DNA from: Margaritispora aquatica
Taxonomy: Eukaryota; Ascomycota; Leotiomycetes; Helotiales; Discinellaceae
Direction of reading: 5' to 3'
DNA length: 64,000 nt
Assembly: GCA_007644065.1 (NCBI GenBank)
Contig: VJWN01000016.1
Coordinates: 729,207 to 793,206, forward strand
Shown here: positions 12,631 through 23,451 of the stretch, in pieces
Position numbering within the stretch: the stretch's first letter is position 1
How the letters are laid out: each line of letters starts with the position of its first letter
The notes under the pieces: generated by a model
Databases searched by the model: none
The model's input: only the letters and a program-made list of their open reading frames with translations
Told to the model about the DNA's origin: nothing
Translations under genes and position numbers: made by a program

Positions 12631-13389
12631 AGGATTTTTCGAAAATTTCGAAAATTTTATATTTTAAATATATATATATAGTAGAGTTTAAAAAGGGAAA
12701 AGAGTTAGGATTTAAATTACGAAGATTATATTACGATTTACGAAGGATTATATAACTATCTAAATTAAATTCCTTTAAAAACCACTTACTTCTCCTTAGA
12801 ATTAATCTCTTTATAGTTATTTTCCTTAATCTTTTTCTTAGTATCCTTATTATTATCTTAGAGACCAGCTTATTAGGGTTAGAACAGAAGGAGGACGGAG
12901 GGTATTTAGAGGGTACTTATAGTAGTAGTAACGAATTTAACTAATTGCTTAAGGAAAGTATTAGTTTTCTTTTACTTTATAAAAAGAGTCTAGATTAACT
13001 TTTCGATACTCTTAAAAGGAGTATTTTAACGATTAAATATCTCTATATAAATCTTAATATCCTTAGAGATATAGAAGATAATAGAAAGAAAGGTTTACGT
13101 ATATATATTAAAGATATTATTAATTCGGAGAAGTCGTTAAAAGCGATTTAGCTTTTCTATACGAACCTAGAGAAAGTAAGAGAGCTATCGGAGTTAGAAC
13201 GGAAAGTAGACGGAAGAGGTTCGGAGAGTAATTACCTAGTTATAGTCGGATTTTTATATATAATAATAGGAGTACTTAATCGAAGTTCTCTTATCGAATT
13301 TATAAATATAGTACGTATTAGTAGAAGCTAGCTTTGTATAATAGGTATAGAGAGAACGGAGACGTAACGGATAAGTAGCGGAGAAGCTT

Positions 13390-13450
13390 ATAGTAGTAGT
13401 AGTAGAGTTATAGTAGTAGTAGTAGTAGTAGTAGTAGAATTAGTAGTTAA
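13390..13450 (+). repeat. (TAG)n microsatellite in the retrotransposon 3' region
   Basis: Two runs of TAG triplets (about 5 and 9 units) separated by AGTTA, in the non-coding part between the chromodomain and the 3' LTR. It may be a RIP derivative of a CAG-type repeat. Confidence 0.8.
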
Positions 13451-13763
13451 TATAATAAAAGATTAAGTTAATTTAAGTATAAAAAGTTACTTATATACTA
13501 CTCTAGCTAACTTACTATTATAATAACTTTAATATAAAGCTTATAATAGTAAGCTATTCGAGCTATAAAAGAGAGTTTATATACTATTATAATAGTTTCG
13601 CTTAAAGGACCTATAATAGTAAGGAACTAGTATTATACCTAAGATATTATTTATATATAAGAAGGAGTAAAGAAGGATAGTTAACGCTACTATTATAGTA
13701 TTACTATTAATAGGAATACTACTATTGTTAACTCGTAAAGGTACGAGCCTAGAAGGGGGATAA

Positions 13764-13995
13764 TGTTAGGAATAGTATATAAGTAGTATAGGTTACGTAG
13801 TATAGGCGTAATAGAGGTATTAGGTAATAAGAGAGTTACGGACCTATCGGCTATACCTCTAACTAATGTCCGGTTACCCCGCTTCTCGTATATAAATAGG
13901 AGTTAGGAGTAACTTAAAAAAAGTAGAGAGAAGTTTTAATAAGATTGTGATTCCTATAATACTAATTCTTGTCACCCTGCCAAGCGAACCTCACA
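13764..13995 (+). repeat. 3' LTR
   Basis: 232 bp. Its left two thirds are RIP-mutated (TGTTAGG, TATATAAG, GGTTACGTAG), while its last ~55 bp keep CpA/TpG (…GTGATT, TTGTCACCCTGCC, CCTCACA). It ends directly at the second CCTAG target duplicate. Confidence 0.95.
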
Positions 13996-14000
13996 CCTAG

Positions 14001-14560
14001 TGTCCGAAAAACCTATTCCTATCTTTTACCCCGCCTCCGTTCGATAGAACACTCGTTACTTTATACAACTATACCCTAGTCCTCCTAGTTCTAATGTCTA
14101 TACGCGAGGCACTAGGTAAGCCGGGTAGCTACGTAAGCCTCTATTAATATCGGACGGCGTTTTATATACTAATTAGTAATACTATATCTCTTAAGGATAA
14201 ACTTAACGGTAAAGGGGTAGTAGGTAAGTCTATACACGGTAATAACCTATAGATAAGTATTCTTTAGGTTTAAGCGTACGTAACGTAAGAGGATTCGTTC
14301 TTGACGTTTTGTATATACTTTCTTCCGTAGGGTTTTTAGTGTTTCGAGTCTATCGTTATATAATACTTATTAGTAAATAGTATATCGAACTGTCCTACGG
14401 TCTAAAGAAAGCTCCTTTATAATCTTACCGATTTTCGTATCTTCTACGAATCTCCCTATAATTTTACCGTGTTAATATAGATTAAGATACTTTCTATTAT
14501 TCTAATTCCTAGATATTAAGCCTAAAGCTTTTCGTTAAGGTAGTATTTTTTTGTGGTTGA
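14001..14560 (-). pseudogene. Tc1/mariner transposase, N-terminal remnant
   Basis: This is the other half of the element interrupted by the LTR retrotransposon. Around 14400-14480 the minus strand gives a frame with GRFVEDTKIGKIIKELSL, resembling the helix-turn-helix DNA-binding region of Tc1-type transposases, but stops are frequent. The assignment rests mostly on position between the inverted repeat and the insertion point. Confidence 0.45.
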
Positions 14561-14611
14561 TAAATAGTAAGGGTGGCTAGGATACGCGTTTTTCGTGATT
14601 ATGTACATTCG

Positions 14612-14636
14612 GTTAAATAGCAGTTGTCGGTTACTG
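14612..14636 (-). repeat. Right terminal inverted repeat of the Tc1/mariner element
   Basis: Reads, inverted, CAGTAACC then GACAACTGCTATTTAAC. It is flanked by TA at 14637-14638, the second copy of the target duplication. Confidence 0.88.
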
Positions 14637-14657
14637 TAAGATACTGAAAAACATCAT
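14637..14657 (-). pseudogene. Displaced start codon and first codons of the GH71 gene
   Basis: Read on the minus strand, these 21 bases give ATG ATG TTT TTC AGT ATC TTA (MMFFSIL). They end exactly at the TA target duplicate of the transposon. At the other end of the insertion (6352 downward) the frame resumes GTT TGG CAA CTC CTT (VWQLLLLVGPCQVLA), then KSALAHFM. Together these form a textbook signal peptide in frame with the GH71 catalytic domain. The 6352 side has no ATG of its own: the open frame there begins with a TTG contributed by the transposon inverted repeat. The original promoter therefore lies above 14657. Confidence 0.88.
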
Positions 14658-17600
14658 CTCGACTGGCAATCAAGAAGCGGCAATATACAGTGATAGTCGC
14701 ACAGACCGAATGTCCAGATATTTGTAAAATCAGTGTAGAGTTGAAACAGAAATGTTTCAGTCTGAGGTGTTGAACCGTGGGAGACTCGGATATGAAGATA
14801 TATAACTTTTTTCACCTGGTGGTTTTTATCCAATGCCTGTCAAGCCAAGGCCATGCTGCGCCCATTTTGTAAGTCCCAAGAGGCACAGTATGCACTTTGA
14901 ATCCATGATATTAGGAGAGTGTGAAATCCGAAATCTTGTCAGAATTACCGCCAGCCATTCAGGAACAGATGTACCATGATACCAAGACCAAATTATGGCC
15001 CACCACTTTGATTAGAACACAGAGAACTTTTTAAGTAACCCTGACCTGACACTATTGTAAGCTTGAGATTGGTCGAAGGTGCATCTCTGCATATGCTAAA
15101 GCTTCATCCATCGTCGCGGCCCTGGCTTGGAATCGAAGCAAGGCCCCACTAATATTTTGGCCCCACGAGCAACCCCGAGCAACCCCTAGCAGAATTTAAG
15201 CTGCCGTTGAAGCTAATGCGGGCAATTCTTATCGTGCATGCATGTTGAGGAAGGCTTTGACAAAGCCTTCTAAGTTCGCAGGGTAGGAGGTTAGTCAGCT
15301 GTCAAAAGTCAGGGTAAGCTCGGAGGTTCCTCACATAACCAAAGACGATGGATAGGTAGGTGCTGATGAGTGCTTACCAGTATATAATAGGGTCAGGAGG
15401 CGGACGGGGGCGCCAAGGCAGTTGAAATAAACTTAAGCTCAAGGGTAGCAGCGGGGGCGGGACGAGTGACTGGAGGCGAGGGAAGAACATTGGGGAACAC
15501 TTCCTCCTGCAGCAGTCTTCTTCGTCTATGCAAAGGTTAAAAGTTGGTCAATCTCGATTCACCGTGTGGAGGTAGGTCCTACTGTCCATGCATGTGCACG
15601 GCCCTCGGTATGCATGTGCTGGGGAACATAACAGGCATCTTGTTAATTAAGTAGATTGGGACGAGACGATATGGATGGTCAGTTAAACAGTAAAAATCGG
15701 CTATGCTCGGGAGAAATATATTCCTATCTATTAGAGACCGAGGAACACACCTCTTAAAATCAAATGGCCAGTTATTAAGTTTTGCCCATATGGCCTTCCG
15801 ATCCGAAGCTGCAGTATCGCAGACTAAGGAGAATTGGGCATCCTGTCCGCTCTGCCATACACAAATCTCAGATCGGTGGATTGGTAATTGGGTGGGTAAC
15901 TACTAGCGAATACTTACTATTGCATGCTTTTACATTTTTGTATTCTTGCGCTATAATCATAGTATTAGTTAGGTAGGGAAGATTTGATTGATTCGACGAT
16001 GACTTTTTATTTTTTACCTTGTTATTACTTTTTATTGATTCCAGAAGGTTAAAACTCGTATTGAGGGGCTAATTTTGATTCTAGTGAAGATATGTAAGAA
16101 AGCGATAAACACTAGCTAGTTAAACATCGTTGAGCATGTGACGAATATGTGGGCAAACTTGTCATTTTATAATAGATTTCTCTCTTTTCCATTCTCCACC
16201 AATGCTATAACTTCTGGATCTATGCCCCAAAAATCAGTGTGACGATCAAAATTTGTCATATCACGCTGTCAGAGATCCGCGAATGTCTTATTTGCTCCTT
16301 TGGTCGAGAAATACGAGAATAAAGTATAACTAGAAAAGATCACCCTCAAACATAGCGTAAGAATCTTGTCCGCATCTTCATAATCGCGGATAGGAGCGGA
16401 GTGGAAGGTCAAATACTAGTTACGTAAGGTAGAGTTCGAAGAGAAGTAGAAGGTTAGTCACTGGGGAGAATGAACACCAATCCCTTAATAATCTTCAAAA
16501 TGGCATAGGTATCAAGACACAGTAAGATAAGCTAGGAAATCAGATGCGATACCATTAGAACTCATCCATCACATATTCTCTAAACGTATATCCCAAGCAA
16601 TGGTAGAAAACATTCGTCGCAACATGCCGACCGCAGCATCCCTTACTATACTGGAATGAAATGATGGAAGACTTGACGCTGAGGAACAGAAGATAAGAGA
16701 AGGAGGGATCGGCGAGACTTCAAGAATTAGAATTGAAATCATTCAAGGTAGCTAAAGAGGCAGATTTTAGGCAGGGAGAAGAACGTCAAGAGCAAGGGGA
16801 GATCAAAGACAGCATCGTTATAAGGTGAGGTGGATAATGCGGTATACTGCCGGACATTATTCTAATGACCTACGACGACACTGCAATTCAAGAAGCAACG
16901 ACGCAACCAAACATACGCCAAGTCATCTAAGATTTGGCCGCTTGGCTTGGAATTGCTTGTCATGGACCTTCGCCTCGAATGTGCGGACATTACACAACAA
17001 TATATCTCTCGTAATCCGGCAAGTAAACCAGAACTTGTAAGAGAAAAGTGCTATGATCCTGATTTTATCAATGACAAGAAAACAGCAACAATCTTCCACT
17101 TAGAAGAGTGTTGTCGATTACCTTGGGTAGGTATGAATGGAGTGAAGGAAGTGATGCTAAGAAAATAGTTTTATTGCAAACATACTATCAAGTTTGCGAT
17201 CTCATTACTACTTAGTTCCTCTGGTAGAGTAGAGTAGACTAAGGCAGGTATTTACGCCAGAAAGGGTAAAACTGCCTCTAGAATCCAAGTTTCGAGACTG
17301 AAATGGAATCAAGCTGGTGAGTAAGGTCACATGACATGACGCCCTTCCCGCCCGCCCCGGTGTCATCAGGGATTGGATTGGTTCCGGAATATCTTCATAG
17401 TGCGTCATGTTCCTCACTCCTCTCTTCGAACCTCAGTTTTCGCAAAGACATCCATCTCAGTCCTGAATTTTCAACTTCGATTATTTCTCCAGCAATCATT
17501 CATTATTCTGTCCCAACCTCGCACCAGAAAATACGGTTTACATCGACTCGCCGACCGCGACTCGTAATCGCCAAGGTACCTTTTGTGGGTACGGAATTAT

Positions 17601-18277
17601 TGCTGGATACTCGGAAAGTCAGTTTGAGTTGGTAACCTGCAGAGAAAAATTGGCAGTGATGGTTCGGACGAAAGGGTCTATTGATGATTTGATGTCTTCG
17701 TATATTTCTTCTTGGCTCGGTCTTCACTTGTCTTCTCTCTCATCTTCGCACCCAGGTCCCATCAATCCGCAAAGCCCCAACAAGACATTCTGAGCTAGCA
17801 ATAAGCAATCGAGAAGAAGAGATGAACTGGCTGGGCACACTTTCTCAGCGTTCGACGAGCTGTCAGATATGATGATAGGTGCAGAAGTGCTACCTCTTTA
17901 TGTGCGGACGGTAATCTGCAATGCCGAGCATAATGGGGAATATACCCGGCCGCCACTATATCTGCCGGTTGCCAAGTGGCCAAGAAGAGCAAGAGATTTG
18001 AAAGGGGTCGAAGGGACGGACAAATGTGGACGGACAATCCATCCTATGGCCAAGAAGGGCAGGCAAGTGCTATATTATTGCACGAGTAGAAAGGTCTCTC
18101 GTGAACATGAGAGAATTAAAGCCAAGAAATCCAAATTTTGGGTTTCATGCAGGGCTCAGAGGATGATATATATCATGAACGCCTCTTCAACGGTTTGTTT
18201 CGTTTCTCACCACCCTTCTTTGTTCATACTTACTTCCCTCCTGTTCTTTTGAAAGGCCTTCACAGCTTGTATACACC
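14658..18277. other. Spacer: original GH71 upstream region and GH105 upstream region
   Basis: No gene was recognised in 3.6 kb. The first few hundred bases are the native upstream region of the disrupted GH71 gene: on the minus strand a TATATAT stretch lies at about 14797-14805, some 140 nt before its ATG. The last ~600 bases precede the GH105 start. Open frames at 16825-17168 and 17869-18252 have no family features. Confidence 0.5.
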
Positions 18278-19659
18278 ATGCAGCTCATTTTTCAAGTCCT
18301 TGGTGTGGCGTCAACTGCCTATGCTGCAGTATGCACAACTCCTCGTATGTCAGTGAAAGGAGCCAATACCATCGTTTCGAGAGGCTATGCAAATGGACTA
18401 AAGAGTGGTGCGCCGTTCATCACATATGAGCACGGTGTTGCGTGGAGAGCTCTGGAGATGGTTTACAATGTTACCGGAAATGCCAGCTACCTCACCCACA
18501 TGACAAATTCTGTCAACAACATCGTTACTTCGTCAGGGGGTCTTAATGACTATGATTTGACTTACTATACCCTCGACGATATCAGAATTGGAGAGACTCT
18601 GATTTATCTGTATGTCAATCAATCTGTTTGAAATTATGTCACTGACATGGAAAAGTAACAAGAAAACCGGCCTGGCAAAATACAAGACGGCGGCCGATCT
18701 TCTGAGGAAGCAGCTTCAAACCAACCCTCGCAATCCTGCAGGTAAGTGCTGCGTTCTCTAATTGCGATGCCCTTACTCACCAGACAAGGCGGATTCTGGC
18801 ATCGTTCCACTTACCCAAATCAAATGTGGCTCGATGGGCTTTACATGGTTTCTCCATTCTACGCTCACCACACAGCATTTTACGTGCCTACCAACACCAG
18901 CGCCTACAACGACATCGTCAAGCAATTCACTCTAACCCACACCAACTGCGTCAACTCCAACACAAGCCAAACCGGTCTTCTGAAGCACGGCTATGACAGC
19001 TCGCACACGGCAGTCTGGGCCGACGCAGCTACTGGTGCCTCCCCGGAGTCCTGGAACCGTGCTTTGGGATGGTACGTTATTGCTATTGTCGATGTGCTCG
19101 ATTACCTACCAGCTAGTCACCCCGGTGTCGCTACTCTTAAGGCCATTCTTGTAGAGAACATTGCCGGCATCAAGAAGGCTGTTGATGCGAGCTCAGGCTT
19201 GTGGTGGTTGGTTCTGACCCAGCCTGGAAAGACTGGCAACTACATCGAGAGCAGTGCGGGTGCCATGTTCGTTTATGCCATTTTGAAGGGTATCAGGAAG
19301 GGTTATTTAGACTCGGCGACATATAAGGCTACTGCTGTTTCGGCTTACGAGAAGATGGTTGCTAAGTTCGTGACTACCGCTTCTGATGGTGGATTGGACG
19401 TGAGTTTACGACTTTTTGCGAGGTTGTGGGAATATACTGACATCCGATGTAGTGGTCCGGCACGGTCAGTGTTGGTAGTTTGAGCGGAAAGGGTGATTTT
19501 GCTGTAAGTTACTGATTCCTGGTCCTTCGTCCTTTTTATAGGATCGTAAAGCTAATTTGACATTAGTATTATATCTCCGTTGCCACAGCACAGAATGATC
19601 TCAAGGGTTTCGCACCTTTCATCATGGCAAGCATCGAGTACGAGAAGGCTGTGTGCTAG
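18278..19659 (+). CDS. Secreted GH105 unsaturated rhamnogalacturonyl hydrolase
   Basis: Predicted to remove the 4,5-unsaturated uronic acid that polysaccharide lyases leave at the non-reducing end of rhamnogalacturonan or related oligosaccharides. Exons: 18278-18609, 18656-18741, 18789-19399, 19453-19503, 19567-19659; 390 residues, close to the family's usual 370-400. Residues 1-16 are a signal peptide (MQLIFQVLGVASTAYA). Motifs of the (alpha/alpha)6 barrel are GVAWRALEMV, the family hallmark YPNQMWLDGLYM with the catalytic Asp, SPESWNRALGWY and SSAGAMFVYAI. The ATG is the first after the leader and directly precedes the signal peptide. The second intron uses an AAG acceptor, chosen because it restores GGFWHRSTYPNQ. 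Family assignment is firm; the exact substrate is inferred. Confidence 0.93.
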
Positions 19660-21897
19660 AGTTGTAAAATCCTTTAGGTATGAGTATTACGAGTTCGGTC
19701 GACTTATTTAAAATAATAAGCCAAATTAAAAGCATCTCTGGCTGGTCATTCAGCCAGGAACCCTTACAATCCAACCTACTTTGAGACAATGCTCAGTGTG
19801 AAATGAGCCTCATGTGCACGATTGTTTAGTGAATCTCGCAGAAATTCTATAGAGCCTTTCCATCCCTCATAAAGCTTGAACTAGATACAATGAAGAGGAT
19901 TTTCTTGGTGAGGTATAGCAGAGTACTGGGCACCTTCGACTCCTCACTCTAAAGCCTCTGGCCCTTAGAATAAGAGAGAGCTCCCCTACAGCAATACAAA
20001 TCCATTCCTGATAACCTAACATCGATCTCACATCGCGTTTTTTCTTCGGACTTGAATTTTGAAGTTCTGACGACCGAGCAAGTCTCAACATGGACTGAAT
20101 GCGTGTTTCACCGAAAAAGACCAGAACCCAGAATAATCTAGATAAAAGCTCAAGAGGCGATGAGTTAGGAAAGGAGGTGAGTACGGCAGGTGCTCACTGG
20201 TACTTACCTGATAGCCTAGAAGACCCATGCATGCATATATAGGGAAGTGTACAAACGCACTGAATGGGAAGGAGAAGTTCGAGATTAGAAATCGATCTTG
20301 ACGAGAAAGGTTTCCTGTCTGCTGGAAGCGGTTATGATCTTACTGTTGCACGTGTCTTCCGGCTTTCCGACATAATGTCTGAGGTCAGGGAAGTGAGAAA
20401 GTTATCGATAACAACAAAGGATTGAGATTTGAGCATGCCTTATTAGAAATGTCACAGCTACAAGATCATCGGCGAATATCGCCATTGGGTTCATCTCCAT
20501 CAGTCGAAATTTTGAAAGGTTTAGATGTAGCGTAAGTAAGTAGCATGTGCCTTGTGTCGATACTCCTTCTCCCCCCTAGGTTCGAGTCTTGAACTTTCTT
20601 TGTCATCATCGTTCATATTCCACGAGTTGACACGATTAGCAAGCTCATTTCATGATCAGGAACTCGATCTCGCCCCTAAGCTTGCGGATAACTTGGTCGG
20701 TTCTCCTGTTGATCTGCCAAATAGACTTACTGGTCTCGCTTATGCTTTACTTGAATCTTCCACTCATTTCGGATTACTTTCACTCGTCCTGTGAATTTGC
20801 GATTCCTCAGATACGAGGCTGAATTGATTCTCGCTTGCTATATCCGCACTTCCTCCTCCAAAGCACCTCTCTCGGTCTTCTCGGAAATACTTTTTTCATG
20901 TCACCCTTGTAGATTGGTCTCCTGTCAAATCGCAAATTGATCTAGAAATTGCTATAATCCTCGCAGTTCTTCCATGGCGCTTCTGCAAACGCGATAGGAT
21001 ATTTGTAGCTGTGTTTAGCGTGCTGATAATCACTATACACATCATGATCATATCGTTAAGCATCAGCGTTGTAGGCAAAGCTATCCAAAGCTAAGAGATC
21101 TTGTTGCACCATGTCAGTCACAAGAATCGAACGAATATTGATAGTTTGAAAGTTACAATTGAAGCCCAACTCAAAACGCATAGGATGTAAGTCTCGTCAC
21201 TCTGAATAAGAACTTCAACCTCTAGTCTCGAGTTGTCAATCAAGGGTGCCCGACGTGCAATCGTCAATCCCATCCTTGTACAACGCAGAATCCATACTTG
21301 ATACTTCAAGCATGTCTGGTAGTAATTGTCTCTGCAGCCTCGAAACTACTCGTGCACCGATGTTTATCGGTAAAACGAATATCTGTTTCAGTGACAGGGT
21401 CGAGGGCGTTACCTCTTATCAGGAATTCCGCCTCAGCCCAACAGTGTATAGCCTACCAGTAACCTACATACTCTCAGGCATCGAAACTCCAAGTTCTAGT
21501 CCATCAGTTACGTGAACCGAGAAATGGTAATTGCCTCCATAGCCAGTCCGAAAATTTATATCAGGCTCGGGAAGATTCTCGGCATCTTTCTGTGAGTCGG
21601 CCAATCTCAAATTCCTGTTCGCACAACCATGCTTTGCATTAATACGGCGTTTGACACGGAAAAGAGCTCATGGCTTGATTTTCATGGTGATTTTACCTTC
21701 AGCAGATATTCAGATATCCAGATACCCAGATGTCGTACTTTCACATTGTGCCGGAAACCGTCTAGCTTAGAAACTCGGCTCTCCGAGGAATCTCCGCCAC
21801 CCCACCAGCACATGACCTTGGATAAAGTGTTTCGATGACTCTTTCGTTTGTTGATATAACATATGATATATATACCCCAAAAGACCTCCAACATTCA
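19660..21897. other. Spacer between GH105 and purU
   Basis: I see no gene here. Frames at 20552-20794 and 21246-21515 have no recognisable features. A GCATGCATGCATATATAGG stretch lies near 20226-20245 but nothing codes downstream of it. Confidence 0.5.
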
Positions 21898-22956
21898 ATG
21901 GCGAGCAGAGTGAGACTGACAGGAATCTGTATAAGAGCCAGTTCGTTGACAAATCTCACCTGTAATCCTATTCGCCCATTCAACATTCAAGCCATTGCTC
22001 CCGCATCCAAGCTCCAAACTCAAAAAACTTTCTCTCGACCTGTCTCGACCTCCAAGTCCTCACGCTCCCCGAAACTCACCAAGATGGCACCCAAAGAAGA
22101 GTATATCCTCACGCTCTCGTGCCCAGATCGACCGGGTATCGTGCATGCAGTCACGGGCTTCCTGGCCCAGCACAATCTCAACATCCTGGACTCGCAGCAA
22201 TTCGGTGATCCAACCTCAAAGCGTTTCTTCATGAGAACGCATTTTGTCCCAAACGAGGCATCTACAGAGAATCTCTTCACTGCTGGGCAATTGACATCAT
22301 CTTTCGATGACACGGCAAAGAGCATGAACATGGACTTTGAGCTGTCATCCGTGGCTACCAAACCACGAGTCATGATCATGGTATCGAAGATTGGGCATTG
22401 CCTGAACGACCTGCTCTTCAGGCAATCGATCTCCCAACTCGGCATCGATGTCCCTCTCATCGTCTCGAACCACCCAGATTTCGCTCCTCTAGCCAAGACG
22501 TACAATATTCCATTCCATCATCTCCCCATCACACCCGACACCAAGGCCGAGCAAGAGAACCGCATTCTGGAATTAGTCAAAGAGAACAACATCGACCTCA
22601 TTGTTCTGGCGCGTTACATGCAAGTTCTCTCACCGTCGCTGTGTTCCGCCATGTCCGGCAAGATCATCAACATTCATCACAGCTTCTTGCCATCATTTAA
22701 GGGCGCTAAGCCTTATCACCAAGCCTACGACCGAGGCGTCAAGATTATCGGTGCCACAGCACATTTTGTCACGAGCGATCTGGACGAAGGCCCGATTATT
22801 GAGCAAGATATTGTCCGTGTTGATCATGCTCTGAGTCCAAAGGGATTGACGAGTGAGGGCAGCAATGTTGAGAGCAAGGTCTTGGCAACAGCTGTCAAGT
22901 GGGTTTCAGAAAAGAGAGTCTTGTTGAATGGCCACAAGACGGTTGTGTTCAATTGA
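21898..22956 (+). CDS. purU: Formyltetrahydrofolate deformylase, mitochondrial
   Basis: Hydrolyses 10-formyl-THF to THF and formate, balancing one-carbon units. Single exon, 352 residues from this ATG; another in-frame ATG at 21835 would add 21 residues. Residues 1-60 are Arg/Ser/Lys-rich and lack acids, as in a mitochondrial presequence. An ACT domain follows from about residue 67 (LTLSCPDRPGIVHAVTGFLA), then the formyltransferase-like hydrolase fold with ARYMQVLS, the INIHHSFLPSFKGAKPYHQA motif carrying the catalytic His, and GATAHFV then LDEGPII with the catalytic Asp. An internal ATG at 22084 (MAPKEEY) would give a cytosolic-length form of the bacterial size; dual targeting is possible but not shown. 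Confidence 0.95.
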   Translation: MASRVRLTGICIRASSLTNLTCNPIRPFNIQAIAPASKLQTQKTFSRPVSTSKSSRSPKLTKMAPKEEYILTLSCPDRPGIVHAVTGFLAQHNLNILDSQQFGDPTSKRFFMRTHFVPNEASTENLFTAGQLTSSFDDTAKSMNMDFELSSVATKPRVMIMVSKIGHCLNDLLFRQSISQLGIDVPLIVSNHPDFAPLAKTYNIPFHHLPITPDTKAEQENRILELVKENNIDLIVLARYMQVLSPSLCSAMSGKIINIHHSFLPSFKGAKPYHQAYDRGVKIIGATAHFVTSDLDEGPIIEQDIVRVDHALSPKGLTSEGSNVESKVLATAVKWVSEKRVLLNGHKTVVFN

Positions 22957-23451
22957 GATACTAGATAGATGGTACTTGGGCTGGAAAACTACCGGTGTTT
23001 GTATGGGAGGCTCATTCAAATTCAAAGTATCAAATTGTTTGCTTGCAATACCAATCAAGACATGTCTCAAATTCTTGGCAATGGTGGGGTAATCGCATTC
23101 GAGTAATGGCGGGGTACCTGTAGTCTCACCTGCACAAAGCAAAAACACCAAAGTGAACGCCACCAAACTGAGACCGAACTTTGTCACCCTGTTTACATTC
23201 ACTATGTTTTGGAGCGTTTGCTGAAATCTGGACAGAGATTTTGACCCAAGTGAGTAGCGTATTAATTTGAAACTAATAGGAATATCTGTCTAGTATACCA
23301 CTGCCGCCGTGCTTGATATAATCGTGCTTATTATCAAAGAAAGTAGCAAGTAGAACCAACGAAAAGAGGGCTCGCTCGGCTATGAGTAGAGGACTCGAGT
23401 TTGCGTGAGCGTGAGCGACAGGGAAGTCCCGTACAGCTGTGCCTGACCCAT
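22957..23451. other. Convergent spacer between purU and the MFS gene
   Basis: 3' regions of two converging genes. I see no coding signal: the 98-codon minus frame ending at 22906 has no ATG (it opens with GTG) and overlaps purU. Confidence 0.5.

Larger units (their letters stand above)
7099..13995 (+). mobile_element. Ty3/gypsy chromovirus LTR retrotransposon, complete but RIP-inactivated
   Basis: A full-length 6,897-bp element with two 232-bp LTRs starting TG and ending CA (TA where mutated), and a 5-bp target duplication CCTAG at 7094-7098 and 13996-14000. Inside, in order on plus: gag with zinc knuckle, protease, reverse transcriptase, RNase H, integrase, chromodomain, a ~1.1-kb non-coding stretch and a purine-rich AGAAGGGGGA tract at 13751-13760 just before the 3' LTR. 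The protease-RT-RNaseH-IN-chromodomain order marks a chromovirus. Nearly every Trp codon is TAG/TAA and many Cys and His codons read Tyr, the expected outcome of CpA-to-TpA mutation on both strands. Confidence 0.95.
6355..14636 (-). mobile_element. Tc1/mariner-type DNA transposon, split by a nested LTR element
   Basis: The element is bounded by imperfect inverted repeats: CAGTA plus three mismatches plus GACAACTGCTATTTAAC, at 6355-6379 and, inverted, at 14612-14636. TA dinucleotides at 6353-6354 and 14637-14638 form the target duplication typical of IS630/Tc1/mariner elements. Without the nested retrotransposon its length is about 1,380 bp, a normal size for the group. Remains of a minus-strand transposase lie in both halves. 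It interrupts the signal-peptide codons of the GH71 gene. The interior is RIP-like and TA-rich with no intact frame; the terminal ~80 bp look less damaged. Confidence 0.88.

Noticed and set aside
13390..13450. (TAG)n tract considered as part of a CRISPR-like or tandem regulatory array
   Set aside because: Simple triplet repeat without spacers, inside a eukaryotic retrotransposon.
17869..18252. 127-codon plus frame just before the GH105 gene
   Set aside because: Composition is non-coding-like and it runs into the GH105 leader in another frame.
22906..23202. 98-codon minus frame with a hydrophobic start, a possible secreted peptide
   Set aside because: It starts with GTG, not ATG, and overlaps the 3' end of purU on the other strand.
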